From Thioalkalivibrio sp. ALE14 (GTDB taxonomy: Bacteria; Pseudomonadota; Gammaproteobacteria; Ectothiorhodospirales; Ectothiorhodospiraceae), in assembly GCF_000376845.1 (NCBI RefSeq), contig NZ_AQXY01000025.1, forward strand, positions 124,001-188,000: 64,000 bases of DNA. The letters run 5' to 3'. Of this stretch, positions 55,435 through 64,000 are shown piece by piece. The position numbers and the translations under genes are program-made. The notes beneath the pieces were generated by a model. That model worked only from the letters and a program-made list of their open reading frames with translations, made no database searches and was not told the origin of the DNA. Position 1 is the first letter of the stretch; each line of letters starts with the position of its first letter.

Positions 55435-55576
55435 GATGGCGACGAGTGTCCGCCGCGTCTTCCCTGATCCTGTCCCCTTCACCCGAATCTCCCGCCCGGT
55501 TCCCCAATGCCCCGCGAGTATAAAGCACCTGCAACGGGGGCCAAGGGTGCGCCATGCGCCGGGCCCGGTTGGGGAG

Positions 55577-55792
55577 GTTGCTGCGGCCCCTGTGGCACCT
55601 CGCAGTGACGGGATGCCTTGCCCGTTATCGCGAGCACCGCGACGCGATCTTCCCGGGATCCCCGGCGTTGGGGCAATCCCTGAGCGACTGCCACGTCGGC
55701 TTTGCCTCCTCGCAGTGACGGGGCGGGGATGGGCGGTACCGGCACGCCGACACGCTGTCATCGCGAGGCGCGCAGCGCCGTGGCGATCTCCG
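55577..55792. repeat. cluster of GTCATNGCGAGG-type repeats beside the IS110 element
   Basis: At least four partial copies occur: a right-end copy (GTGGCACCTCGCAGTGACGG), a left-end copy (GTTATCGCGAGCACCGCGA), a right-end copy (GCCTCCTCGCAGTGACGGGG) and a left-end copy (GTCATCGCGAGGCGCGCAGC). They fill most of the 411-base gap between the transglycosylase-like gene and the transposase; no gene is seen there. Confidence 0.7.
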
Positions 55793-55845
55793 TCCGGGAC
55801 CACCGAATCCAGCGTAAAAGCGCCAATTGTAGATACCGTCTTGCC

Positions 55846-56838
55846 CTACGGGGTGCAAGGGGTTTCATGGCGGGCTTGATACGGGGTTTGGGATTTGAGC
55901 ACACCGAAGGCGATGTGCAGGAGTTTGCGCATGGCCGCCCCGATTGCCGACATCTTGGCCTTGCCGCGTGTCAGCAGACGTTGATGTTGGTGTCGCACGT
56001 CCGGGTTGTACCGGGTCGCCACCACCGCCGCCATGTAGAGCGCCTTGCGCAGTCGGCTGGAACCGATCTTTGCCAACCGTGAGGGCCGCCGGACCGTGGC
56101 CCCCGATTCTTCCAGGACCGGCGCCAGCCCATGGAACGCCGCCGCTTGTCGAGCGCTCGTGAACGCGCGGCTGCGCAGCGCTGCGGTCATCGAGGCCGAC
56201 AGCACTCGGCCGATGCCGGGGATGCTCTCCAGCAAGGCCCGATCCCGCTTCAGGTGGTGATGAGCGTCGAAGTGATCGTCGATCTGCTGCTGGAGCCGAC
56301 GGTGTTCCTCACGCAGGGCCTGCAGGACGTTGTCGATCGACGCCTGGGCTAGGGTGTCCTCGCTGAAACGCGCCTTCTCCAGGCGGTTCTCTTCGCGCCG
56401 CATGTCCTGTTCCAGAGCCCCCAGGCGGCTGAGCAGGCGCTTGAGTTCCCGCACCTCCGGCGGTTCGGGCTGCCAGCGCCGTGGTGCGCGTTCGATGCCG
56501 TAGCGGGCCAGCATCATGCTGTCCTTGCGGTCGGTCTTGTTGCGCACCCCCATGCCCTTGGCATGCGAACGCACCTGGGCCGGGTTCAGCACGTGGACCT
56601 GCACCCCCTGATCATGAAGCCAGTACGCCAGCGGCTCGTGGTAGATGCCGGTGGCCTCCAGATACACATGGAGCCCCTCGGGGGCCTCGCCGGTGTTGCG
56701 CTCGAGCCAGCGCAGCATCTCCGGATACTGGTCCCGACGGTTCGGGAACACCTTCGGCTTCACCTTGCCCGCTGCCAGGTCCCGGACCCACATGCAGTCG
56801 AGCTTGTTCTTGCTAACATCAATGCCAATATGAGCCAT
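55846..56838 (-). CDS. IS110-family transposase
   Basis: This 330-residue DEDD-type (RuvC-like) recombinase has the N-terminal GIDVSKNKLDCMWV (first Asp), HVYLEATGIYHEPLAYWL (Glu) and MGVRNKTDRKDSMMLARYG (Asp pair). The C-terminal domain has LLESIPGIGRVLSASM and AAFHGLAPVLEESG, which holds the conserved Ser-bearing region. It is full length and looks intact. Recombinases of this family are guided by a bridge RNA encoded in the element's noncoding end. The element borders are not defined by inverted repeats. REP-like units lie on its upstream side. Confidence 0.95.
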   Translation of the reverse strand: MAHIGIDVSKNKLDCMWVRDLAAGKVKPKVFPNRRDQYPEMLRWLERNTGEAPEGLHVYLEATGIYHEPLAYWLHDQGVQVHVLNPAQVRSHAKGMGVRNKTDRKDSMMLARYGIERAPRRWQPEPPEVRELKRLLSRLGALEQDMRREENRLEKARFSEDTLAQASIDNVLQALREEHRRLQQQIDDHFDAHHHLKRDRALLESIPGIGRVLSASMTAALRSRAFTSARQAAAFHGLAPVLEESGATVRRPSRLAKIGSSRLRKALYMAAVVATRYNPDVRHQHQRLLTRGKAKMSAIGAAMRKLLHIAFGVLKSQTPYQARHETPCTP

Positions 56839-57028
56839 CTCGTCCTCTCGCCTTGTCCGTACAGCCTCACCCGTCCGTCACGGAGGGGGGTCTTGGATAC
56901 CGTTCAAACTTCGAGATGAGAAAGGACTCGGGGGCCAATCTACAGAACAGGTTCGTGACCTCAGGAGCCTGACGGGTTACCCGAGCCCAATACGGTTCAT
57001 GGTAGCGATCCGTGAACCGCAAGACACA
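56839..57028 (-). ncRNA. candidate IS110 bridge-RNA region (noncoding left end)
   Basis: These 190 bases precede the transposase start and lack a gene. IS110-group elements encode their bridge RNA here. A stem CGGTTCA/TGAACCG (56992-57019) and other short dyads are present. The end of the element is not defined, so some of this may be flanking DNA. The call rests on family knowledge and not on a matched secondary structure. Confidence 0.4.
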
Positions 57029-57104
57029 AGGAGCCTGCTTGCAGGCGAAGCCCCTGCCCGCGTCCGACTTTGGCAGGGGCATTCGCCTGCCAGCAGGCTC
57101 CTAC
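57029..57104. repeat. REP-like hairpin (TGTAGGAGC family), copy 4, beside IS110
   Basis: It starts AGGAGCCTGCTTGCAGGCGA and ends CCTGCCAGCAGGCTCCT, with a central CCCCTGCC...GGCAGGGG pair. It sits directly upstream of the IS110 transposase region, and the leading TGT of other copies is replaced by ACA. Confidence 0.78.
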
Positions 57105-57123
57105 CGGGGCGTCCGGGGTCGCG

Positions 57124-57879
57124 TTACGAGGGGGTGTTCCAGCCAGGGTCGAGGGGGCTCAGGGTCGGGTCGGTGCGCCATGGGCCGGGTTCGACGGGTT
57201 CGTTTGCGATGTCGCGGATGCGGGCGATGAACTCGTGGCGGGGCAGGGTCACGGCCCCCAGGTTGAGAAGATGGGCGGTCTCCATCTGCACGTCCACCAG
57301 CGGCCAGCCCCAGGCGACCAGGTGGCGGCTGAGCCAGGCGAGCGCGATCTTGGATGCGTCGCGCTCGCGCGAGAACATGGACTCGCCGCAGAACAGCCGC
57401 CCCACGGCCACGCCATAGAGCCCGCCGATCAGGCGCGGGCCATCCCAGACCTCCACCGAGTGTGCGTGCCCCGTGCGGTGCAGGGCGATGTAGGCCTGCT
57501 GCATGCTGGCGGTGATCCAGGTTCCGTCGGCGTAGTCGCGCGGCGCGGCGCAGGCCTCGATCACGGCCTCGAAGGCGCGATCAAAGCTGACCGTGTAGCC
57601 ACGGTTGCGGATCGCCTTCTTCAGGCTGCGGTGCAGGCGGAAGTGACCCGGCTCCAGCACCGCGCGCGGGTCCGGGCTCCACCACAGGATCGGCTGCCCG
57701 GCCTCGAACCAGGGGAAGATGCCGGAACGGTAGGCGTTGAGCAGGCGCGGCACGGAGAGATCGCCCCCGGCGGCCAGCAGGCCGTTCGGCTCGACCAGGG
57801 CATGGGCCGGGTCCGGGAACGGCGCCTCCGGATGCTCCGGGTCCAGCCAGGGCAGGGTGATCTGCGGCCCGCCGTTCAT
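57124..57879 (-). CDS. aat: leucyl/phenylalanyl-tRNA--protein transferase
   Basis: This 251-residue cytoplasmic enzyme adds Leu or Phe to proteins with N-terminal Arg or Lys, marking them for ClpS/ClpAP degradation. Motifs are [39 protein letters not shown] and [20 protein letters not shown]. The start ATG 57879 gives the standard N terminus; the open frame extends upstream through repeat DNA. It often follows trxB in proteobacteria, as here on the same strand. Confidence 0.95.
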   Translation of the reverse strand: MNGGPQITLPWLDPEHPEAPFPDPAHALVEPNGLLAAGGDLSVPRLLNAYRSGIFPWFEAGQPILWWSPDPRAVLEPGHFRLHRSLKKAIRNRGYTVSFDRAFEAVIEACAAPRDYADGTWITASMQQAYIALHRTGHAHSVEVWDGPRLIGGLYGVAVGRLFCGESMFSRERDASKIALAWLSRHLVAWGWPLVDVQMETAHLLNLGAVTLPRHEFIARIRDIANEPVEPGPWRTDPTLSPLDPGWNTPS

Positions 57880-57921
57880 GCGGCACCCCCGTGCAAGACC
57901 TGAGACTGGCGGCACGCGTCT

Positions 57922-58002
57922 TGTAGGAGCCTGCTTGCAGGTGAACGGCCTGTGGCGGAGCCCCTCGCGGGCAGGGGCTTCGCGGGCGAGCCCGCTCCTA
58001 CA
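57922..58002. repeat. REP-like hairpin (TGTAGGAGC family), copy 5
   Basis: It starts TGTAGGAGCCTGCTTGCAGG and ends GCGAGCCCGCTCCTACA. It lies 43 bases upstream of aat within the 441-base gap that precedes the FemAB-like gene stop. Confidence 0.8.
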
Positions 58003-58152
58003 GGGCGATCCGGGTTCTTTGTGCGCGGCCAGAGGGTCGAGCGCAGGGGTATCGGTGAGGTCTGGAGATCGCGGCTCTTCGCTGCGCTGCGTCCGGGATG
58101 ACGGGGTGGGGCGCTGCGGTTGGGATGATGGATCTGGGTGCCCCGGCGGCAT

Positions 58153-58232
58153 TGTAGGAGCCTGCTCGCAGGCGAACGGCCTGTGGCGGAGACCCGGGCG
58201 GGCAGGGGCTTCGCCTGCGAGCAGGCTCCTAC
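58153..58232. repeat. REP-like hairpin (TGTAGGAGC family), copy 6
   Basis: It starts TGTAGGAGCCTGCTCGCAGG and ends CCTGCGAGCAGGCTCCTA. Copies 5 and 6 are 151 bases apart in the same orientation. The rest of this gap contains no recognised gene. Confidence 0.8.
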
Positions 58233-58320
58233 GGGGGGTGGGGGCGCGGTGGTGGGTAGCGCGCGGGTCGGGTGGGTGTTCGTCTGCGCGCGGGCACCGG
58301 CGGACGGGTGTGGGGAGCGG

Positions 58321-59568
58321 TCAGCGGTCGGGTTCATCGTCGGGTTGGACCTGCCGGTAGGGCGAGTGTTCGTGCAGGCGTTCGCAGTGGGCCTGCATCA
58401 TCTGGGCCTCGCGTTCGCAGAAGTCGCGCACCGGCTGGTCGAAGCCCTCGGTCAGGATCATGTGGGCGGAGTACGTGGGCGTGGGCAGGAAGCCGCGCGG
58501 GATCTTGTGTTCGCCCTGGGCGCCGGGCTCGAAGCGGGTCAGGCCTTCGCGGATGCAGAATTCGATGCCCTGGTAGTAGCAGGTCTCGAAGTGCAGGTCG
58601 GCCAGCTCCTCGGTGCAGCCCCAGAAGCGCCCGTAAAGGGTGTCGTGGCTGCGATAGCAAAGGGCGGCGGCGATGGTCTCGTCGTCGCCCACCGCGCCGG
58701 GTCGCCGGGCCTCGAACAGCACCACCTGATCGCCCAGCGCCGCTGCCGTCTCCACGAAGAAGGCCTCCGACAGCGTCGGGATGCCCATGTGCTTCTCGAA
58801 GGTGTCGACGTAGAAGCGGTGAAAGCGCGCCCAGTCCTCGGCCTCGCCGGTCGCGCCCGTCAGGGTGCGAAAGACGATCCCGGCCTCCTGCACGCGGCGG
58901 CGTTCGCGCTTGATGTTCTTGCGCTTCTTCGAGCTGAGCGCGCCGAGGAAGGCGTCGAAGTCCGCGTAGCCCCCGTTCGGGGCATTGGTCCAGTGGTACT
59001 GGCAGCCCATGCGCTCGGCCAGGCCCAGCTCGCGGGTCACGTCCAGGTCGTCGGCATTGGGGAACAGGATGTTCACGCCGGAGGCGTTCAGCTCGCGCCC
59101 GTGGGTGGCAAGGGCACGCACGAGCAGGGTGCGCAGGTGATCGAAGTCCGGCGCCTCCGGGTGCACCAGCAGGCGCGGCCCGGTGGCGGGGGTGTAGGGG
59201 ACGGAGACGACCAGCTTGGGGTAGTAGTTGAGCCCGTGGCGGTTCCACGCGCCTTCCCAGGCGAAGTCGAACACGAACTCGCCGTAGTTGTTGGTCTTGG
59301 CATAGGCGGGTGCCGCCGCGACGAGCTGGTCGTCGCGGAAGATCAGCACATGCTGCGGGAACCAGCCGAACTGCCGGCCCAGACACTCGTGGCGCTCCAG
59401 GCCTTCCAGGAAGGCATGGCGCAGGAACGGCTCGGTGCCGCCAGTCAGGGCATCCCAGGCGGCCGGGTCCACCTCGGCCAGGCCGTCGCGCAGCTCGACG
59501 CGCTCGGTGGTGGCGCCCGAGTCGTCCTCCGGCGGGTGCGGTGCCTGGGTATCGCCCTCGGCGCTCAC
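58321..59568 (-). CDS. COG3146-type GNAT/FemAB-like acyltransferase
   Basis: This 415-residue protein of the peptidoglycan-biosynthesis/GNAT_acetyltransferase-like family has features EFVFDFAWEGAWNRHGLNYY, FDAFLGALSSKKRKNIKRER (basic loop), FYVDTFEKHMGIPTLSEAFF and the late FEPGAQGEHKIPRGFLPTPT. Members are widespread in proteobacteria but their substrate is not established. FemAB relatives use aminoacyl-tRNA, which is of interest beside aat. It starts four bases after the trxB stop and is likely co-transcribed. Confidence 0.87.
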   Translation of the reverse strand: MSAEGDTQAPHPPEDDSGATTERVELRDGLAEVDPAAWDALTGGTEPFLRHAFLEGLERHECLGRQFGWFPQHVLIFRDDQLVAAAPAYAKTNNYGEFVFDFAWEGAWNRHGLNYYPKLVVSVPYTPATGPRLLVHPEAPDFDHLRTLLVRALATHGRELNASGVNILFPNADDLDVTRELGLAERMGCQYHWTNAPNGGYADFDAFLGALSSKKRKNIKRERRRVQEAGIVFRTLTGATGEAEDWARFHRFYVDTFEKHMGIPTLSEAFFVETAAALGDQVVLFEARRPGAVGDDETIAAALCYRSHDTLYGRFWGCTEELADLHFETCYYQGIEFCIREGLTRFEPGAQGEHKIPRGFLPTPTYSAHMILTEGFDQPVRDFCEREAQMMQAHCERLHEHSPYRQVQPDDEPDR

Positions 59569-59572
59569 GCGA

Positions 59573-60796
<1,224 letters not shown>

Positions 60797-60815
60797 CTAT
60801 CGGGTGGCGGGATCC

Positions 60816-60983
60816 CCAGGAGCCTGTCGACTTTGGGACGGATCTGCTGCGCGTGCGGGAGAGCGGTCCCTTTCTCCGCTCTTTCTCGTTACATAGCCCC
60901 ACTATGCGCCTCGAAAGACCGAAAAAAGGGCCTCGCTCTCCCGCTACGCTCGCGACGATCGGCCAAACCCGACAGGCCCCTGG
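60816..60983. repeat. 168-bp imperfect palindrome between trxB and nrdA
   Basis: Outer arms CCAGGAGCCTGTCG and CGACAGGCCCCTGG, middle arms GCGGGAGAGCG and CGCTCTCCCGC, and an apical CATAG-CCCCA-CTATG stem together form one long hairpin. It does not belong to the two other repeat families here. It sits in the 690-base divergent gap, about 125 bases before trxB. No gene is seen in it. Confidence 0.7.
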
Positions 60984-61194
60984 ACGGCCCGCACGCGGCG
61001 GGGCGTCCGGATCGGGGATCGATATGGCGGGGATTATTGGGACGCCGGGCGGCTTTGTCCAACGAGGTCACGGGTGTCGCGGGAACGCCGCCGTGGACCG
61101 GACGCGGATCTGGTTCCAGTAATCGCGGACGATAAAACATTTTCATGATCGCGCCGCCCGCATGAGCGCCCGGGCAGTCACTACATCAGCGTTT

Positions 61195-61259
61195 GGTGGA
61201 TAACCCGGGCGGCTCTTCGGGAATGGCGGCAGGACGGGGAATCGCCGTTTTTATCCACA
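61195..61259. promoter_or_regulatory. two DnaA-box-like sites upstream of nrdA
   Basis: TTATCCACA occurs exactly at 61251-61259, and its near match TTATCCACC lies on the other strand at 61195-61203. DnaA is known to regulate the nrd operon in E. coli, so these may tie nrdA expression to replication initiation. Confidence 0.5.
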
Positions 61260-61298
61260 GCTTGCCCACGGGTTGTGCGCGGCTTGTTCTTTCGCGAA

Positions 61299-61348
61299 CC
61301 ACTATATCTAGTGGCTATGCAGTTTCGGATCCCCGATCTATAGTACTT
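61299..61348. promoter_or_regulatory. tandem NrdR boxes upstream of nrdA
   Basis: CCACTATATCTAGTGG at 61299-61314 is a close match to the NrdR palindrome (ACWCTATATATWGT), and a weaker copy around GATCTATAGTAC lies at 61335-61346. The 30-32 base offset is the three-turn spacing typical of NrdR sites. NrdR would repress nrdA when dATP is high. Confidence 0.75.
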
Positions 61349-61381
61349 CACGTTCGATCCAACACCACCCGCGAGGCCGTC

Positions 61382-64000
61382 ATGAACAGCGAACCCTACA
61401 CCGCCGAAGCCCACGAGGGCACCCAGTACCCGCCGCAGGCCGAACCGTCGGCCGAGGTCCTGGCGACCAGCCCGGGCCAGCACCAGGTGATTCGCCGCAA
61501 TGGCAAGGTGACCGGCTTCGATGCCTCCAAGATCGAGGTCGCGGTGACCAAGGCCTTCCTCGCGGTGGAGGGCGGCAATGCCGCGGCCAGCCGCCGCATC
61601 CACGAGGTGTCGAAGGAAGTCGCCGGGCAGGTGGTGGACAGCCTGTTCCGCCGCGCCGGCACCCAGGGCATGACCGTCCACATCGAGGATATCCAGGACC
61701 AGGTGGAACTGGCCCTGATGCGCGGCGGCCACCACAAGGTCGCGCGGGCCTACGTGATCTACCGCGAGCAGCAGGCGCAAAAGCGCGCCGCCGAAGCCGC
61801 CGAGCAGTCCCCGGAAGAGCAGGAAGCGGCCGCCACCCTGAACGTGACCCGTGCCGACGGCACCCAGGCCCCGCTGGACGAGGAGCGTCTGCAGGCGGTG
61901 GTCGCCGAGGCCTGCGCCGGCATCGACCAGGTGGACGGCGAGAAGATCCTGACCGAGGCCCGCCGCAACCTGTTCGACGGCGTGGCCGAGAAGGACGTCT
62001 CCACCGCGCTGGTGATGGCCGCGCGCGTGATGATCGAGAAGGAGCCGAACTACTCCGAGGTTACCGCGCGGTTGCTGATGGACGCGCTGCGCCGCGAGGC
62101 CCTGAGCTTCGTGCACGACCGTCCGGAAGAGGCCACCCAGGCGCAGCTGGCCGAGCGTTACGGCGAGTACTTCGGCGCCTACATCAAGCGCGCCGCCGAG
62201 CTGGAGCTGGTCGACAGCGAGCTGACCCGCTACGACCTCGAGCGCCTGGGCGCCGCGCTCAAGCCCGAGCGCGACCTGCAGTTCACCTACCTGGGCCTGC
62301 AGACCCTGTATGACCGCTACTTCATCCACTCGGACGGCACGCGCTTCGAGCTGCCGCAGGCGTTCTTCATGCGCGTGGCGATGGGCCTGGCGATCAACGA
62401 GATCGACCGCGAGGCGCGCGCGATCGAGTTCTACAACCTGCTGAGCTCGTTCGACTTCATGAGCTCCACGCCGACCCTGTTCAACTCCGGCACCCTGCGT
62501 CCGCAGCTCTCCAGCTGTTACCTGACCAGCGTCCCGGACGACCTCGACGGCATCTACAGCGCCATCCGCGACAACGCGCTGCTGTCCAAGTTTGCCGGCG
62601 GGCTCGGCAACGACTGGACCCGCGTGCGCGGCATGGGCGCCCACATCAAGGGCACCAACGGCAAGTCGCAGGGCGTGGTCCCGTTCCTCAAGGTCGCCAA
62701 CGACACCGCGGTGGCGGTGAACCAGGGCGGCAAGCGCAAGGGGGCCGTGTGCGCCTACCTCGAGACCTGGCACATCGATGTCGAGGAGTTCATCGAGCTG
62801 CGCAAGAACACCGGCGACGACCGCCGCCGCACCCACGACATGAACAGCGCCAACTGGATCCCGGACCTGTTCATGAAGCGCGTGGCCGAGGACGGCGACT
62901 GGACCCTGTTCTCCCCGAACGAGACCCCGGACCTGCACGACCTGGTCGGCACTGACTTCGAGAAGCGCTACTGCGAATACGAAGAGAAGGCCGCGCGCGG
63001 CGAGCTGCGCGTGCACAAGACCATGAAGGCCGTGGACCTGTGGCGGAAGATGCTCGGCATGCTGTTCGAGACCGGCCATCCGTGGATGACCTTCAAGGAC
63101 CCGTGCAACCTGCGCAGCCCGCAGCAACACACCGGCGTGGTCCACAGCTCGAACCTGTGCACCGAGATCACCCTGAACACCTCGGATGACGAGATCGCGG
63201 TGTGCAACCTGGGCTCGATCAACCTGGCCGCGCACGTGAACGAGGCCGGCGAGCTGGATCAGGACAAGCTCGAGCAGACCGTGAACACGGCCATGCGCAT
63301 GCTCGACAACGTGATCGACTACAACTACTACTCCGTGCCGCAGGCGCGGCGCTCCAACCTGCGCCACCGCCCGGTGGGGCTGGGGATCATGGGTTTCCAG
63401 GATGCGCTGTACAAGCTGCGCATGCCGTATGCGTCCGAGGGCGCCGTGGAGTTCGCCGATACCTCCATGGAGGCGGTGTCCTACTACGCGATCAAGGCCT
63501 CGACCGACCTGGCCGAGGAGCGCGGGCGCTACGAGAGCTTCCCCGGCAGCCTGTGGAGCCAGGGCATCCTGCCGATCGACTCGGTGAAGAAGCTGGCCGA
63601 CTCGCGCGGCGAGTACCTGCAGATGGACACCACCCAGCGCCTGGACTGGGACACCCTGCGCAAGCGGGTGAAGAAGATCGGCATGCGCAACTCCAACACC
63701 ATGGCGATCGCCCCGACCGCGACCATCTCCAACATCTGCGGGGTCAGCCAGTCGATCGAGCCGACCTACCAGAACCTGTTCGTCAAATCGAACCTGTCGG
63801 GCGAGTTCACCGTGATCAACCCGTACCTGGTGCGCGACCTGAAAGACCGCGAGCTGTGGGACGAGGTGATGGTCAACGACCTCAAGTACTACGACGGCTC
63901 GGTGCAGCCGCTGGACCGCGTGCCGGAGGACATCAAGGCCCTGTACGCCACCGCGTTCGAGCTGGACACCCGCTGGCTGGTCGAGGCCGCCTCGCGCCGA
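61382..64000 (+). CDS. nrdA: class I ribonucleotide reductase large subunit, partial
   Basis: The gene begins at ATG 61382 (GAGG site) and runs off the right edge with 873 residues visible, so the C-terminal redox tail is missing. Two ATP-cone domains lie at the N terminus (HQVIRRNGKVTGFDASKIE at about residue 34, and LNVTRADGTQAPLDEERLQ at about residue 150), as in Pseudomonas aeruginosa NrdA. The catalytic barrel has QLSSCYLTS (redox Cys), NLCTEITLNT (Asn/Cys/Glu triad) and VCNLGSINL (second redox Cys). It reduces ribonucleotides with an NrdB partner expected downstream. Confidence 0.96.
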   Translation, partial: MNSEPYTAEAHEGTQYPPQAEPSAEVLATSPGQHQVIRRNGKVTGFDASKIEVAVTKAFLAVEGGNAAASRRIHEVSKEVAGQVVDSLFRRAGTQGMTVHIEDIQDQVELALMRGGHHKVARAYVIYREQQAQKRAAEAAEQSPEEQEAAATLNVTRADGTQAPLDEERLQAVVAEACAGIDQVDGEKILTEARRNLFDGVAEKDVSTALVMAARVMIEKEPNYSEVTARLLMDALRREALSFVHDRPEEATQAQLAERYGEYFGAYIKRAAELELVDSELTRYDLERLGAALKPERDLQFTYLGLQTLYDRYFIHSDGTRFELPQAFFMRVAMGLAINEIDREARAIEFYNLLSSFDFMSSTPTLFNSGTLRPQLSSCYLTSVPDDLDGIYSAIRDNALLSKFAGGLGNDWTRVRGMGAHIKGTNGKSQGVVPFLKVANDTAVAVNQGGKRKGAVCAYLETWHIDVEEFIELRKNTGDDRRRTHDMNSANWIPDLFMKRVAEDGDWTLFSPNETPDLHDLVGTDFEKRYCEYEEKAARGELRVHKTMKAVDLWRKMLGMLFETGHPWMTFKDPCNLRSPQQHTGVVHSSNLCTEITLNTSDDEIAVCNLGSINLAAHVNEAGELDQDKLEQTVNTAMRMLDNVIDYNYYSVPQARRSNLRHRPVGLGIMGFQDALYKLRMPYASEGAVEFADTSMEAVSYYAIKASTDLAEERGRYESFPGSLWSQGILPIDSVKKLADSRGEYLQMDTTQRLDWDTLRKRVKKIGMRNSNTMAIAPTATISNICGVSQSIEPTYQNLFVKSNLSGEFTVINPYLVRDLKDRELWDEVMVNDLKYYDGSVQPLDRVPEDIKALYATAFELDTRWLVEAASRR

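Noticed and set aside
55832-56903. GATACCGT direct repeat on both sides of the IS110 transposase as element ends
   Set aside because: Eight bases can match by chance, the right copy lies only 60 bases upstream of the start codon, and the flanks show no further similarity.

Overview
The window looks like the chromosome of a high-GC gammaproteobacterium, most likely a haloalkaliphilic sulfur oxidiser of the Thioalkalivibrio/Ectothiorhodospiraceae type. This is inferred from a complete multi-subunit Mrp-type cation/proton antiporter operon, a Tat-exported sulfide:quinone-reductase-like flavoprotein next to cytochrome bd genes, and the gammaproteobacterial order pncC-recA-recX-alaS-lysC-csrA-tRNA-Ser. 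No rRNA or phylogenetic marker was compared, so the genus is a guess.

Layout. 1-3.7 kb: a type II P-type cation ATPase cut by the left edge and a frameshifted secreted alpha/beta hydrolase. 3.8-11.7 kb: an Mrp operon (E-F-G-B-C-D plus two more antiporter-like subunits), preceded by an IalB-like secreted protein. 11.8-15.8 kb: a lipoprotein solute-binding protein translationally coupled to a PAS-GGDEF-EAL membrane protein. 15.9-22.6 kb: a minus-strand cluster (UbiA-type prenyltransferase, UPF0104 membrane protein, DprE1-like oxidase, DprE2-like reductase, HAD phosphatase, GT39 transferase) that reads as a polyprenyl-phosphate-arabinose synthesis and transfer pathway. It is interrupted by two miniature inverted-repeat elements. 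22.7-25.7 kb: a lipoprotein and small transporters. 25.9-31.4 kb: a VpsR-like sigma-54 regulator, an outer-membrane beta-barrel protein and a convergent four-gene operon (Asp/Ser/Asn repeat protein, two small secreted proteins, secreted C39 peptidase). Its parts match those of Fap functional-amyloid systems in a different order. 31.8-42.6 kb: housekeeping genes (7Fe ferredoxin, mutS, PilZ protein, pncC, recA, recX, alaS, lysC, csrA, tRNA-Ser). 42.9-52.1 kb: a redox island with cydC, cydD and an SQR-like gene on the minus strand, divergent from cydA-cydB and a PAS/sigma-54 activator. 52.3-60.7 kb: a secreted unknown, 1-Cys peroxiredoxin, glyoxalase I, a lytic transglycosylase-like lipoprotein, an IS110 element, aat, a FemAB/GNAT-like protein and trxB. 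61.4 kb to the end: nrdA, cut by the right edge.

How it fits together. Several genes point to c-di-GMP and biofilm control: the GGDEF-EAL protein, the PilZ protein, the VpsR-like regulator, CsrA and the amyloid-like operon. In the redox island the SQR-like enzyme would reduce quinone, cytochrome bd would oxidise the quinol, and CydDC would support bd assembly. A good -24/-12 site in front of cydA, a dyad about 138 bp upstream of its predicted start site, and an adjacent sigma-54 activator together suggest a dedicated regulatory circuit.

Intergenic DNA holds two repeat families: REP-like hairpins starting TGTAGGAGC and GTCATNGCGAGG-type palindromes. These cluster at 20.4-20.8, 32.4, 37.8, 40.6, 54.5-55.8 and 57.0-58.2 kb.
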